Shown here in pieces: positions 54,548 to 63,009 of a DNA stretch of 64,000 nt. How positions within the stretch are numbered: position 1 is the stretch's first letter; each line of letters starts with the position of its first letter. The position numbers and the translations under genes are program-made. Origin of the DNA: an uncultured Collinsella sp. (GTDB lineage Bacteria > Actinomycetota > Coriobacteriia > Coriobacteriales > Coriobacteriaceae); the NCBI GenBank assembly GCA_902494085.1, contig CABURU010000003.1:1-64000 (forward strand). The letters are read 5' to 3'. The notes beneath the pieces were generated by a model. That model was given only the letters and a program-made list of their open reading frames with translations, was not told the origin of the DNA and ran no database searches.

Positions 54548-55561
54548 TTAATAACGCTCAAAGAAGGCAAGCGCGTTGTCGCTGCAGAGCTTTTGCATCA
54601 CGGTCTTGCCAAAATGCTTGGAAAGCATGTTCTGGAACTCGGGCATCTTGCTGGCATCGGAGAGGAAAGCGGGCACCGTGGCACCGTCCCAGTCGCCGCC
54701 GAGTGCGATGACGTCCTCGCCGCCCAGGTCGAGCCAGTGCTCGATATGTGCCGCTAGCTGGTCGAAGGTGACGTCTGCGGCGGTCTTGTCGGTTGCGTCG
54801 TTGGAAAGGAACTCGCTGCAGTAGTTGAGGCCGACGATACCGCCCATGTCGCGAATGGTGCGGAACTGGTCGTCGGTAAGGTTGCGTTTGACGCCGCAAA
54901 CCGCACGGGAGTTGGAGTGGCTGGCGACGAAGGGACGCGTGGCGTGGGCGACAACCTCGTCAAAGCACTCATCGTTGAGGTGGGAGACGTCGAGTACCAT
55001 GCCGGCGTGCTCCATCTGCGTAAGTGCCTCGATGCCGGCGCCGGTGAGGCCGGCGTGGGTGTCGTGGCCGCTCGCGAGCGGCCCCTGCGCATTCCAGCTG
55101 AGTGACGACATAAGCACGCCCAAGCTCTTGAGCACTTCGATCAGCGCGGGGTCCTCGGCAAAGAACGTGGCGTTTTCGATGGTGTGGATGCAAGCGACCT
55201 TGCCGTCCTTGAGCGCGGGGCGAATGTCTGCGGCGCTGCGCACGTTGACCATACGGTCGTGGTTGAGCATTGCCTGGCCGCTCATATGCGCCATGATCTG
55301 CGCCTGGAAGCGCGCGGCGTGGGCGGTGGGAATCTCGTCGGGGACAAACGTGGCGAAGCACTGTGCCCACGGCGTGTTGCCGATCTTTGCGAGCGAGATG
55401 GCACAGGCGTTACCCTCGATGAGGTCGAAATCTTGCGGATGCGTTTCGTCGCCGGGGAAATAACCGTCGGTGCCGGCGGTAAAGCGCAGGTCGAGATCGA
55501 GCGTGGCCCAGCCGATTCGGTCGGCGGTGTCGCAGTGTAGGTCAAATACGGGATATGCCAT
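54548..55561 (-). CDS. Membrane dipeptidase, peptidase M19 family
   Basis: The 337-aa zinc-dependent enzyme is of the renal dipeptidase family. Metal-ligand motifs are FDLHCDT at residues 6-12, the bridging Glu in HTIENATFF, DVSHLND and VASHSNSRAV. These enzymes hydrolyse dipeptides, including those with a D-residue at the C terminus. No signal peptide is seen, so it is probably cytosolic. The ATG at 55561 follows GGAGG. The window's Opp importer could supply substrates. Confidence 0.9.
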   Translation of the reverse strand: MAYPVFDLHCDTADRIGWATLDLDLRFTAGTDGYFPGDETHPQDFDLIEGNACAISLAKIGNTPWAQCFATFVPDEIPTAHAARFQAQIMAHMSGQAMLNHDRMVNVRSAADIRPALKDGKVACIHTIENATFFAEDPALIEVLKSLGVLMSSLSWNAQGPLASGHDTHAGLTGAGIEALTQMEHAGMVLDVSHLNDECFDEVVAHATRPFVASHSNSRAVCGVKRNLTDDQFRTIRDMGGIVGLNYCSEFLSNDATDKTAADVTFDQLAAHIEHWLDLGGEDVIALGGDWDGATVPAFLSDASKMPEFQNMLSKHFGKTVMQKLCSDNALAFFERY

Positions 55562-55681
55562 GGTTCCTCCGGTTGCAGCGTTTCTTTGCAAACTGTCTTC
55601 AAATTGTATGACTAGGGTATAGTTAGCGCCATATGTTCATGGCGGCCCGTGTTGTGCGCCGCCCTTATCACGGAGGTTTCC

Positions 55682-56110
55682 ATGTCCAACCAGGGCAAGA
55701 AGGTAAAGACTCATTATCGCGGCACGCTCGACGACGGCACGCAGTTCGATAGCTCCTACGATCGCGGTGAGCCGCTGGAGTTCACCTGCGGCGCCGGTCA
55801 GATGATCAAGGGCTTCGACGCCGCTGTTGTCGACATGCAGGTGGGCGAGAAGAAGACCGTGCACATTCCTGCTGCCGATGCCTACGGCGAGCACAACCCC
55901 GAGATGGTTATTACCTTCCCGGCCGAACAGGTTCCCAACATCGAGCAGATCGAGAAGGGCATGAAGCTTTTCCTGTCCACGCCGAGCGGCATGCCCGTCC
56001 CCGCCGTGGTCATCGACGTAACGCCTGAGGCCGTGACGCTCGACGCCAACCACGAGCTGGCCGGCAAGGACCTCAACTTTGATATCGAGCTCGTTGAGGT
56101 CGAGGACTAG
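55682..56110 (+). CDS. SlyD-type FKBP peptidyl-prolyl isomerase
   Basis: The 142-aa protein has an FKBP fold (KVKTHYRGTLDDGTQFDSS, PLEFTCGAGQMIKGFDAAV) with the insert-in-flap domain typical of SlyD (AYGEHNPEMVITFPAEQVPNIEQIEKG), then VTLDANHELAGKDLNFDIELVEV. The metal-binding His/Cys-rich tail of E. coli SlyD is absent. It acts as a folding catalyst and, in relatives, in nickel insertion. ATG at 55682 after CGGAGG. It is followed 3 nt later by a UreE-like gene, which makes a nickel role more plausible. Confidence 0.87.
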   Translation: MSNQGKKVKTHYRGTLDDGTQFDSSYDRGEPLEFTCGAGQMIKGFDAAVVDMQVGEKKTVHIPAADAYGEHNPEMVITFPAEQVPNIEQIEKGMKLFLSTPSGMPVPAVVIDVTPEAVTLDANHELAGKDLNFDIELVEVED

Positions 56111-56113
56111 GCT

Positions 56114-56692
56114 ATGCCTGTGAATCTGGTTTCGACAGCGTGTCTCGGAAATCTCAACGACCCGTCCTATGAGCTTTTGCTTCGCCGGGAGCTGGGCGGT
56201 GTCTTTGAGGTCGATGAGCTACTACTCGATTGGGACCAGGCCGATGCCCGCACATTTGTGGGCGTGACGGAGCTGGGGCGTACGGTCGATATTCGGCTGG
56301 GCGCTGCCGATGGCGATTGCCTTGCCGATGGCGATGTGCTTGTCATCGACCGTTCGGGCATGGTGCCCGTGGCGGTTGTCGTGCGCCTGCGCAGTGCCGA
56401 GGTTTATTTGGTCGAAGTTGACCGCATGGACCCGATTGCGCTCGCGCATGCGTGCTGGGAGATCGGCAATATGCACGCGCCGCTTTTCCGAGGCGATTCG
56501 GACGAGTATACCGTGCGCATGTATACGCCGGTGCAGCCTGTTTTGGGCCGCATGCTCCGGGGCGTCGAGGGCGTTCGGCTCTCGGTGGCTACCCGTGAAC
56601 TCGATGCGGACCGGCGCTTTGCGTCGAGTGCGGCGGATGCCGTTGTGAGTATGGCTCCAGACTTTACGATCGTAAAAAAGGCGCGCGGTTAA
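56114..56692 (+). CDS. UreE-like metallochaperone
   Basis: The 192-aa protein resembles urease accessory protein UreE. A beta-rich N-terminal domain (about residues 35-95) is followed by a C-terminal domain with VYLVEVDRMDPIALAHACWEIGNMHAPLF; here H121 sits where the nickel-binding His of UreE lies, and MLRGVEGVRLSVATRELD matches the dimer helix. The C-terminal His-rich tail of enteric UreE is missing. No urease or other Ure genes are in the window. It pairs with a SlyD-type protein, itself linked to nickel delivery in other bacteria. The target enzyme is unknown. Confidence 0.72.
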   Translation: MPVNLVSTACLGNLNDPSYELLLRRELGGVFEVDELLLDWDQADARTFVGVTELGRTVDIRLGAADGDCLADGDVLVIDRSGMVPVAVVVRLRSAEVYLVEVDRMDPIALAHACWEIGNMHAPLFRGDSDEYTVRMYTPVQPVLGRMLRGVEGVRLSVATRELDADRRFASSAADAVVSMAPDFTIVKKARG

Positions 56693-56702
56693 CGTGCGTA
56701 TG

Positions 56703-56747
56703 AGTAAGACGGACTTTGAGAGGCAGCTATTCAAAGTCCGTCTTACT
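56703..56747. repeat. 17-bp perfect inverted repeat between UreE-like and HAD genes
   Basis: AGTAAGACGGACTTTGA (56703-56719) pairs exactly with TCAAAGTCCGTCTTACT (56731-56747), with an 11-nt loop. No T-run follows, so it could be a weak terminator or another palindromic element. Confidence 0.7.
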
Positions 56748-56775
56748 GTTGATGAGGTGCTTTGGGGGAAAGCAT

Positions 56776-57573
56776 ATGGGTCTTGAGGGAATCAAGCTGA
56801 TTGCATGCGATTTGGACGGCACGTTGCTGCATCCGGGGGAGCGCGAGCCGCGTTCCGAGGCTTTTAAGCTCATCGACGAGCTGCATCGTCGCGGCATCGT
56901 GTTTATGCCGGCGAGCGGTCGTCAATATGCGAGCTTGCGCTACCTGTTTGCCCCGGTGGCCGATGAGCTCGCCTATGTATGCGAAAACGGAGCCCTAGTG
57001 ATGAGCGAGGGGCGTGCCGTTGTCAAGCGTTCCATGGAGCGTAGCCTTGCTATGGATATCGCGAATGCCGTGGTTGCGTATCCCCATGCCGACGTGACCC
57101 TTTCGTGTGAGGGACACCTCTACACCATGAGCGGCAACGATGCGTTCGTCGACCATTTGCGCTATGAGGTCCACTGCGATGTGGCGGTGGTCGACCGCCC
57201 CGAGGACATCGACGAGGACGTCATTAAGATTGCCTTCCAGACGCCCGAGGTGAATCAGCCGGCGGCGCTGGAGTATTTCGAGCGCCTCTTTAGCGACCGT
57301 GTCGACGTGATGACGTCGGGAACCGAATGGACGGACTTTATCGGCTTTGATTCGGGTAAGGGTTCCGCGCTTGCCGATTACGGTCGTGCCTTGGGTATTT
57401 CGCCCGATGAGATGATGGCATTTGGCGATAACGAAAACGATCGCGACATGCTCAACGTCGTGGGCCATCCCTGTCTGATGGAGAACTGCAACCCCACAAT
57501 GCGCGGCATCAACGACCGCGTCCGTTACGTGCGCACGGTCGAAGAAGAGCTGCGTCGCCTGCTTGCCGAGTAG
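56776..57573 (+). CDS. Cof-type HAD-superfamily phosphatase
   Basis: The 265-aa HAD subclass IIB phosphatase has nucleophile D12 in ACDLDGTLL, motif II in FMPASGRQY, a cap domain in the middle, Lys in GFDSGKGSAL and motif IV FGDNENDRDML. Relatives dephosphorylate sugar phosphates, FMN or pyridoxal phosphate; the substrate cannot be told here. The ATG at 56776 follows GGGGGAAAG. Convergent with the Fur-family gene. Confidence 0.86.
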   Translation: MGLEGIKLIACDLDGTLLHPGEREPRSEAFKLIDELHRRGIVFMPASGRQYASLRYLFAPVADELAYVCENGALVMSEGRAVVKRSMERSLAMDIANAVVAYPHADVTLSCEGHLYTMSGNDAFVDHLRYEVHCDVAVVDRPEDIDEDVIKIAFQTPEVNQPAALEYFERLFSDRVDVMTSGTEWTDFIGFDSGKGSALADYGRALGISPDEMMAFGDNENDRDMLNVVGHPCLMENCNPTMRGINDRVRYVRTVEEELRRLLAE

Positions 57574-57588
57574 GCATGTCCCAAACAT

Positions 57589-57969
57589 CTACCGGCAGTC
57601 GGGGCAGAGACCCTCGAAGATGGTGTAGTGCGACGTGACGTGCCAGCCGATTTGCTCGGACGCTTTGGCGTCGAGCTGGGCATCGAAGGGGAGCGGTACG
57701 TCGATGACGCGGCTGCATGAGGTGCAGATGATATGCGCATGCGGCTCGATCGTGCAATCGAAGCGGCTGCCGCCCGGCGTCTTGATGGAGAGAATCTCGC
57801 CGGCATCTGCCAAGAGATTGAGGTTGCGGTAGACCGTGCCGCGGCTGATCTTGTCATCCTGTTCGCGCACGGCGTTGTAGATTTCGTCGGCGGTGGGATG
57901 GTTATAGCTTTGGCGCACGGCGTCAAGAACCAGCTTTCGCTGCTTGGTATTCCTTCTTTGCACCGCCAT
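57589..57969 (-). CDS. Fur-family transcriptional regulator (PerR-like)
   Basis: The 126-aa protein has a winged-helix DNA-binding domain (NTKQRKLVLDAVRQSYNHPTADEIYNAVREQ, SRGTVYRNLNLLADAGEI) and a dimerisation domain with HAHIICTSCSRVIDV and a C-terminal CPDC, i.e. the two CxxC zinc pairs typical of PerR/Fur. It probably senses peroxide or iron/manganese; which cannot be told from sequence. The gene stands alone, with AGAGG before its ATG. Confidence 0.88.
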   Translation of the reverse strand: MAVQRRNTKQRKLVLDAVRQSYNHPTADEIYNAVREQDDKISRGTVYRNLNLLADAGEILSIKTPGGSRFDCTIEPHAHIICTSCSRVIDVPLPFDAQLDAKASEQIGWHVTSHYTIFEGLCPDCR

Positions 57970-58030
57970 GCGCCTCGCCTCTTTTCTATCAACGGTCGTA
58001 GGTAAATGATACCGTATTTAGCACACAATA

Positions 58031-58441
58031 CTAATAACGAGGCGTGAAACCGTCTTCATTGGCAAGTGGGGCTCGGGCCTGGGCGTCTACGAGGCGAAAA
58101 CGCGTTCCCATACGCTCGTAGGAGGCATGAAGCGCCTCGAGATGAGATAGGATATTTGCCGGAGCCCCCTGTATCTCCATCTCGACTGAGCCGTCTTCCA
58201 TGTTACGCACCCAGCCGGTGAGCGCGCGTGCCTGCGCGAGGTTGGTGTTGGTAAAGCGAAAGCCAACGCCCTGGACTTGCCCCGCCCAGCGCAGGAAATA
58301 GCGCAGGGGAGTGTCTTGAGTGGCCTCGTCGCTTGCGAGCACAGTAAGCCTGCGGCGCAGCTCGAGCTCGACGTTTGATGGTTTTTGAGGCTCTCGACTG
58401 CCGCCGGTGACGCTGGAGAAGAACGTATCGAAGAGGCCCAT
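58031..58441 (-). CDS. Acylphosphatase with N-terminal extension
   Basis: The 136-aa protein contains an acylphosphatase domain from about residue 45: WAGQVQGVGFRFTNTNLA with the catalytic Arg, and GWVRNMEDGSVEMEIQG with the catalytic Asn. The domain is normally about 90 aa alone; here about 45 extra residues precede it (GLFDTFFSSVTGG...). It hydrolyses acyl phosphates in the cytosol. The ATG lies 2 nt after the stop of the upstream oxidoreductase gene. Confidence 0.85.
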   Translation of the reverse strand: MGLFDTFFSSVTGGSREPQKPSNVELELRRRLTVLASDEATQDTPLRYFLRWAGQVQGVGFRFTNTNLAQARALTGWVRNMEDGSVEMEIQGAPANILSHLEALHASYERMGTRFRLVDAQARAPLANEDGFTPRY

Positions 58442-58443
58442 AG

Positions 58444-59550
58444 CTATGCCTGCTTGCCTGCGTCGGCCGGGAAGGTTATGCCGGCCTGCTGGCGCACGGC
58501 ATCCATGATGCGCAGTGAGACGAGCGTGACATCGCGGTAGTGGCCAAGCTCGTGGCGTCCCGCCGGGGTCTCCCAAATCTCTTCCTTAACGTTATCGATG
58601 CCGCCGATGGCGGTGATAAAGTCTGTGAGTTCGTATTCCATAGTGTTGCTCGATTTGGGCAGGTCGAGCACGCGGCCGTTGTCTCCCTGTTCGCGCGGTG
58701 CCTCGGTCGCCGAGCCGCGTACGACGTCGCCGCGATAGTCGATGCGGACGTTGCGGGGCGTGGACAGATGGTCGATCTGGATAGTGCCACGCTCGCCTTC
58801 GATCTGCGAGGGCAGCAGATCGTTGGTGATCTTTGAATGCGCAAGCTCGACGGAGATGCGGCCTCCGCCATAACTGGCGAGAATGGAGCCGCAGCCGTCG
58901 ATGGGGCCATGGGTGAGCTCTTGCGTTGAGGGGTCGAGCAGCGTGGTCATGCTGGTGAGACCGGAGGGCATGCCGAAAATCTCGACCATGGGCTCGACGG
59001 TGTAGACACCAATGTCCATGAGGGAACCCGATGCCATATTGCAGTCGAAGATATTGGTGGCGCGTCCCGCGAGAATCTTGTTGTAGCGCGAGGAATACTT
59101 GCCAAAGCGCAATGAGGCGCGGCGGATGGGGGCGATCTCGCCCAGGGCGTCCTCGATGGCGTGGAAGGCGGGATCGTGGAGGGGACGCATGGCCTCGAGG
59201 GCCACGACACCTGCTGCCTCGGCAGCGCGGAAGACTTCCAGCGCCTGCGCTTCGGTGGCGCAGAAGGGTTTCTCGACGATGACGTGCTTGCCACCGGCGA
59301 TGCAGGCAAGGGCCTGCTCGTAGTGGAGCGCATTGGGGCTGCCGATGTAGACGGCGTCGACGTCGTCGGCGGACGCAAGCTCGTCAAGTGCGGTGAAGTT
59401 ACGCTCGCCGCCGTGTTCGGCGGTAAAGGCGGCGCCGCGCTCGTCATCGCGCGAGAGCGTGCCCACAAACGCGGCTTGGTCGTTGGCGTTGACGACCTGG
59501 ATAAAGTCGTCGGTAATCATGGATGTGCCGATGGTCGCTATACGCAGCAT
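58444..59550 (-). CDS. Gfo/Idh/MocA-family NAD(P)-dependent oxidoreductase
   Basis: The 368-aa protein has an N-terminal Rossmann domain (MLRIATIGTSMITDDF; the glycine-rich loop is less regular than usual, with Ser-Met in the centre), the conserved EKPF motif (IVEKPFCATEAQAL) with the catalytic Lys, and a C-terminal alpha/beta dimerisation domain. Family members oxidise or reduce sugars, inositol or similar polyols. The substrate is not evident. ATG at 59550 after AGGGGG. Confidence 0.85.
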   Translation of the reverse strand: MLRIATIGTSMITDDFIQVVNANDQAAFVGTLSRDDERGAAFTAEHGGERNFTALDELASADDVDAVYIGSPNALHYEQALACIAGGKHVIVEKPFCATEAQALEVFRAAEAAGVVALEAMRPLHDPAFHAIEDALGEIAPIRRASLRFGKYSSRYNKILAGRATNIFDCNMASGSLMDIGVYTVEPMVEIFGMPSGLTSMTTLLDPSTQELTHGPIDGCGSILASYGGGRISVELAHSKITNDLLPSQIEGERGTIQIDHLSTPRNVRIDYRGDVVRGSATEAPREQGDNGRVLDLPKSSNTMEYELTDFITAIGGIDNVKEEIWETPAGRHELGHYRDVTLVSLRIMDAVRQQAGITFPADAGKQA

Positions 59551-59625
59551 GTATCCCCCTCGTGCCGTTCGGTTTACAGGATGAGTGTAGCGCGAGGGGG
59601 CAGGAAATAGCGTGCGAAAACGCCG

Positions 59626-60111
59626 TTACAGGTCGCTCTCGTTAAAGCCGGTATCGATATCGAGGTTGCTGCCGTCGGCCGCCGTGGTGGCGAGCTCATC
59701 GCAGCGCTCGTTGAGCTCGTGGCCGGCGTGACCCTTAACCCAGATGAACTCAACCTTGTGCTTGCTTTTGGCGGTGAGTAGGCGCTCCCACAGGTCGCGG
59801 TTCTTGACGGGCTGCTTGTTGGCGGTTTTCCATCCGCGCTTTTTCCAGCCGTCGATCCAGTGCTTGTTAAAGGCGTTGACGACGTACTGCGAATCGGAAT
59901 GGACCTCGACCTCGCAGGGGCGGTTAAGTGCCTCGAGCGCCACGATGACCGCCATGAGCTCCATGCGGTTGTTGGTGGTCTTGGCGTAGCCGCGCGAAAG
60001 CTCGGAGGTGAAGGTCTTGCCGGCGGGGTTGGTGTATTTGAGCACGGCGCCGTAGCCGCCGCGTCCCGGATTTGATCGGGCCGAGCCGTCGGTATAGATG
60101 ATGACCTTCAC
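59626..60111 (-). CDS. rnhA: Ribonuclease HI
   Basis: The 161-aa endonuclease degrades RNA in RNA-DNA hybrids. The DEDD catalytic residues are D8 ([12 protein letters not shown]), E51 (NNRMELMA), D73 (VHSDSQYV) and D138 (RCDELA). The basic-protrusion region [20 protein letters not shown] is also present. The GTG at 60111 is chosen because AAAGGAAG precedes it; longer in-frame starts have none. Confidence 0.93.
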   Translation of the reverse strand: MKVIIYTDGSARSNPGRGGYGAVLKYTNPAGKTFTSELSRGYAKTTNNRMELMAVIVALEALNRPCEVEVHSDSQYVVNAFNKHWIDGWKKRGWKTANKQPVKNRDLWERLLTAKSKHKVEFIWVKGHAGHELNERCDELATTAADGSNLDIDTGFNESDL

Positions 60112-60210
60112 GGGCTTCCTTTCGTTGGGTACGTTTCGTGTGAGTGACCATTGTAGCGCCATGCCCGCCGGGGGCTAGCAATCTACGATTTCTACCCCGT
60201 CTTCCGACAG

Positions 60211-61113
60211 TTAGTTGGCATGGATGATGCGGTTGAGCTCGTCGAGGTATTGCTGCAAGAGGGGAGAGGGCTTGCGCTCGTCGTGCATGATATAGCCTAC
60301 GTGCATCGTTGGGGCGTCTGCTAACGGGATCGATGCCATACCCCATTGCATTTCATTGGAGAGGACACCGGTCGACAGGGTGTAGCCGTTCGACGTGATA
60401 AGTAAGTTAGTAAGTGTTCCGCGGTCCGAGATTCGTATGTTGCGGTCGCAAGGGATATAGCTAAAAGGTTCCTCGGCGTAATAGAAGGAGTTTGAGGTTC
60501 CCTGCTCAAAGCTGTAGCGCGTATATGGTGTGAGGTCGGCAAGGGACAGCTGCGGGCGGCGGGCAAGCGGGTGGCGCTCGCTAACGAAGACGTGGACCGT
60601 CGCGTCGAATAGGGGATGGAAGCTCGCGCGCGCATCGGCAAAAGCCTTCTGCAGAACGCGGGCGTTAAAGTCGTCCAGATAGAGGATGCCGATGTCGCTG
60701 CGAAATGCGCGGACGTCATCGATGATCTGCGATGTGGTGGTCTCGCGCATGATGAACTCGAACTTGCTGTCGCGGCAGCGCTCGACTACGTTGACAAAGG
60801 CCTCGACCGAAAAGGCGTAGTGCTGGGCGGAAATGGCGAGGCGGGCTTGCGGGGTACCGCCGTCCTCGTAGCGGGCCTCGAGCATGTCGGCCTGCTCTAC
60901 GACCTGGCGTGCATAACCCAAAAGCTCGGTGCCGTCGTTGGTGAGCGTGACGCCGCGGCTGGAGCGCGTAAAGATCTCCAGATTGAGTTCCTGTTCCAGG
61001 CTTTTGACGGCGTTTGAGATGTTGGACTGAGCGGTATAGAGGCGCTGAGCTGCGGCGTTAATTGAGCCGGATTCTGCCACGGCGATAAGAAAGCGAAGCT
61101 GCTGGAGGGTCAT
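60211..61113 (-). CDS. LysR-family transcriptional regulator
   Basis: The 300-aa regulator has an N-terminal winged HTH (LQQLRFLIAVAESGSINAAAQRLYTAQSNISNAVKSLEQEL) and a C-terminal effector-binding domain. It is transcribed divergently from metY, the usual layout for a LysR protein controlling its neighbour, so sulfur or methionine metabolism is a likely target. A GATAGCTATC palindrome (61130-61139) lies 17 bp from its start. ATG at 61113 after AAAGGACAGG. Confidence 0.9.
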   Translation of the reverse strand: MTLQQLRFLIAVAESGSINAAAQRLYTAQSNISNAVKSLEQELNLEIFTRSSRGVTLTNDGTELLGYARQVVEQADMLEARYEDGGTPQARLAISAQHYAFSVEAFVNVVERCRDSKFEFIMRETTTSQIIDDVRAFRSDIGILYLDDFNARVLQKAFADARASFHPLFDATVHVFVSERHPLARRPQLSLADLTPYTRYSFEQGTSNSFYYAEEPFSYIPCDRNIRISDRGTLTNLLITSNGYTLSTGVLSNEMQWGMASIPLADAPTMHVGYIMHDERKPSPLLQQYLDELNRIIHAN

Positions 61114-61129
61114 CGGCGCCTGTCCTTTC

Positions 61130-61139
61130 GATAGCTATC
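61130..61139. promoter_or_regulatory. Palindrome between LysR gene and metY
   Basis: GATAGCTATC is a perfect 10-bp palindrome in the divergent intergenic region, placed where LysR autoregulation sites often lie. Binding is inferred only. Confidence 0.4.
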
Positions 61140-61174
61140 TAAAAAACCGATAACAGGTTAGCGCTTTTAAGTGA

Positions 61175-61203
61175 TTGACCGAGGGAAACAATGCTCGTAC
61201 TAT
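61175..61203 (+). promoter_or_regulatory. metY: metY promoter
   Basis: TTGACC (61175-61180), a 17-nt spacer and TACTAT (61198-61203) form a good sigma-70-type promoter. Transcription would begin near 61210, leaving a leader of about 177 nt before metY. Confidence 0.75.
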
Positions 61204-61271
61204 TCAAAACACACAAAGGCGGTAGGTAATTAAGCCAACCACGGAACCGGGATGCGAAAGGAGGCCCGCAT

Positions 61272-61325
61272 ATGAATTGCTTACCAAGACGAATGCCGGG
61301 CTCCTGTTTGCGCCCGTCGGCGTGA
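61272..61325 (+). CDS. Possible 17-residue leader peptide upstream of metY
   Basis: A strong ribosome site AAAGGAGG (61257-61264) lies 7 nt before an ATG opening a short frame, MNCLPRRMPGSCLRPSA, ending in TGA at 61323-61325. It contains two Cys and an internal Met. The following RNA can form CTCCTG/CAGGAG (61301-61306, 61327-61332) and ends in a T-rich stretch (61344-61367) before the metY ribosome site CAAGGAG. This suggests translation-dependent attenuation by cysteine or methionine supply. Too short to judge by coding statistics. Confidence 0.5.
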   Translation: MNCLPRRMPGSCLRPSA

Positions 61326-61386
61326 TCAGGAGACAGCGACTTACTTCTCTCTTTTTATTTACTTTTGTTCGATCAAGGAGATCATC

Positions 61387-62697
61387 ATGAGCCAGTTCAT
61401 CAACAACCCCGAGCACACCTTTGGTTTCGATACCCTGCAGCTTCACGTTGGCCAGGAGAGCGCCGATCCCGCATCCGACTCCCGCGCCGTGCCTATCTAC
61501 CAGACCACGAGCTATGTGTTCCGCAATTCCCAGCACGCCGCCGACCGCTTTGGTCTTGCCGACGCCGGCAACATCTACGGCCGTCTGACCAACTCCACCC
61601 AGGGCGTCTTCGAGGACCGTATCGCCGCGCTCGAGGGTGGCGTGGCAGGTCTTGCCGTCGCCTCCGGTGCTGCTGCCATCACCTATACCCTGCAGGCCCT
61701 TGCCCAGGCCGGTGACCACGTGGTGGCTCAGAAGACCATCTACGGCGGTTCCTACAACCTGCTGGAGCATACGCTCTCCCAGTTTGGCGTCGAGACCACC
61801 TTCGTCGATGTCCACAACCTGGACGAGGTCGAGGGCGCCATCAAGGACAACACCACGGTCATCTATCTCGAGACGCTCGGTAACCCCAACTCCGATATTC
61901 CCAACATCGATGCTATCTCCGAGGTCGCCAAGAACCACGGTCTGCCGGTTGTCGTCGATAACACCTTCGGCACCCCGTACCTGTTCCGTCCGCTGGAGCA
62001 TGGTGCCAACATCGTCGTCCACTCCGCAACCAAGTTCATCGGCGGCCACGGCACCTCGCTGGGCGGTGTGATCGTCGACGGCGGTAACTTCGATTGGAAG
62101 GCGAGCGGAAAGTACGCCCAGATCGCCGAGCCCAACCCCTCCTACCACGGCGTTTCGTTTGCCGAGGCTGCCGGTCCCGCCGCCTTCGCGACCTATGTCC
62201 GCGCTATTTTGCTGCGTGACGAGGGCGCCTGCATCAGCCCGTTCAACGCCTGGGTCCTGCTCCAAGGCACCGAGACTCTGTCGCTGCGCGTTGACCGTCA
62301 TGTCGAGAACACCAAGAAGGTCGTTGAGTTCCTGGCTGGTGACAGCCATGTCGCCAAGGTGAACCACCCGAGCCTGTCTGAGCACCCCGATCACGAGCTC
62401 TATCAGAAGTACTTCCCCAACGGCGGTGCCTCGATCTTTACCTTTGAGATTAAGGGTGGCCAGGAGGCCGCCTGGAAGTTCATCGATCATCTGCAGGTGT
62501 TCTCGCTGCTCGCCAACGTGGCCGACGTCAAGTCGCTCGTCGTGCACCCGGCTACCACCACGCACTCCCAGCTCTCTGCCGAGGAGCTCGCCGAGCAGAA
62601 CATCACGCCCTCCACGATCCGTCTTTCCATCGGTACCGAGAACGCCGAGGATATCATTTGGGATCTGAAGCAGGCCTTCGCCGCGCTGGACGAGTAA
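61387..62697 (+). CDS. metY: O-acetylhomoserine sulfhydrylase (aminocarboxypropyltransferase)
   Basis: The 436-aa PLP enzyme of the Cys/Met metabolism family adds sulfide to O-acetylhomoserine, giving homocysteine. The PLP lysine is K216 (HSATKFIGGHGT). Other motifs are DTLQLHVGQESADPASDSRA, YGRLTNSTQGVFEDR, ETLGNPNSDIPNI and the C-terminal RLSIGTENAEDIIWDL. Its length exceeds that of cystathionine gamma-synthases (about 390 aa) and fits MetY. ATG follows CAAGGAG. Divergent from a LysR regulator. Confidence 0.93.
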   Translation: MSQFINNPEHTFGFDTLQLHVGQESADPASDSRAVPIYQTTSYVFRNSQHAADRFGLADAGNIYGRLTNSTQGVFEDRIAALEGGVAGLAVASGAAAITYTLQALAQAGDHVVAQKTIYGGSYNLLEHTLSQFGVETTFVDVHNLDEVEGAIKDNTTVIYLETLGNPNSDIPNIDAISEVAKNHGLPVVVDNTFGTPYLFRPLEHGANIVVHSATKFIGGHGTSLGGVIVDGGNFDWKASGKYAQIAEPNPSYHGVSFAEAAGPAAFATYVRAILLRDEGACISPFNAWVLLQGTETLSLRVDRHVENTKKVVEFLAGDSHVAKVNHPSLSEHPDHELYQKYFPNGGASIFTFEIKGGQEAAWKFIDHLQVFSLLANVADVKSLVVHPATTTHSQLSAEELAEQNITPSTIRLSIGTENAEDIIWDLKQAFAALDE

Positions 62698-62757
62698 GGC
62701 GACTTGTGCAAGGACCCCTTGCGACTCGATAGGTATAACTGCATAAAATGCCTGCTC

Positions 62758-62798
62758 AAGGCGCCTGTGCGAACAATGGTTGCACAGGCGCCTTTTTT
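62758..62798 (+). terminator. Terminator after metY
   Basis: A perfect 13-bp stem, AAGGCGCCTGTGC (62758-62770) with GCACAGGCGCCTT (62782-62794), is followed by a run of T. Confidence 0.92.
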
Positions 62799-63009
62799 GC
62801 ATAGAGCGGGTGCAAAAACAGGGTTTTTGACACGCTTTATGCATTTGAGTTGTGGAAAACTCCTGTTGAGAGGATGTGAGTTTTACGCAATTGACGTGCG
62901 CCTTTTGAGTAAAACCGCAGGTCGCGATTTGCTCGGGGTACTATGCAGCGCGATCGAATCACACGCAGCTCAAACGCAGCAAAAACGCACTACGGAGGTT
63001 TCCAGCTAC
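62799..63009. other. Interval before secreted protein gene
   Basis: About 210 bp without a gene. A TTGACA hexamer lies at about 62827-62832 but no good -10 follows it at the usual distance. The ribosome site GGAGG lies about 11 nt before the next start. Confidence 0.4.

Noticed and set aside
61114..61386. SAM-I riboswitch upstream of metY
   Set aside because: The conserved core sequences and the four-way junction layout are not seen. The leader-peptide model fits the visible ribosome site and frame better.
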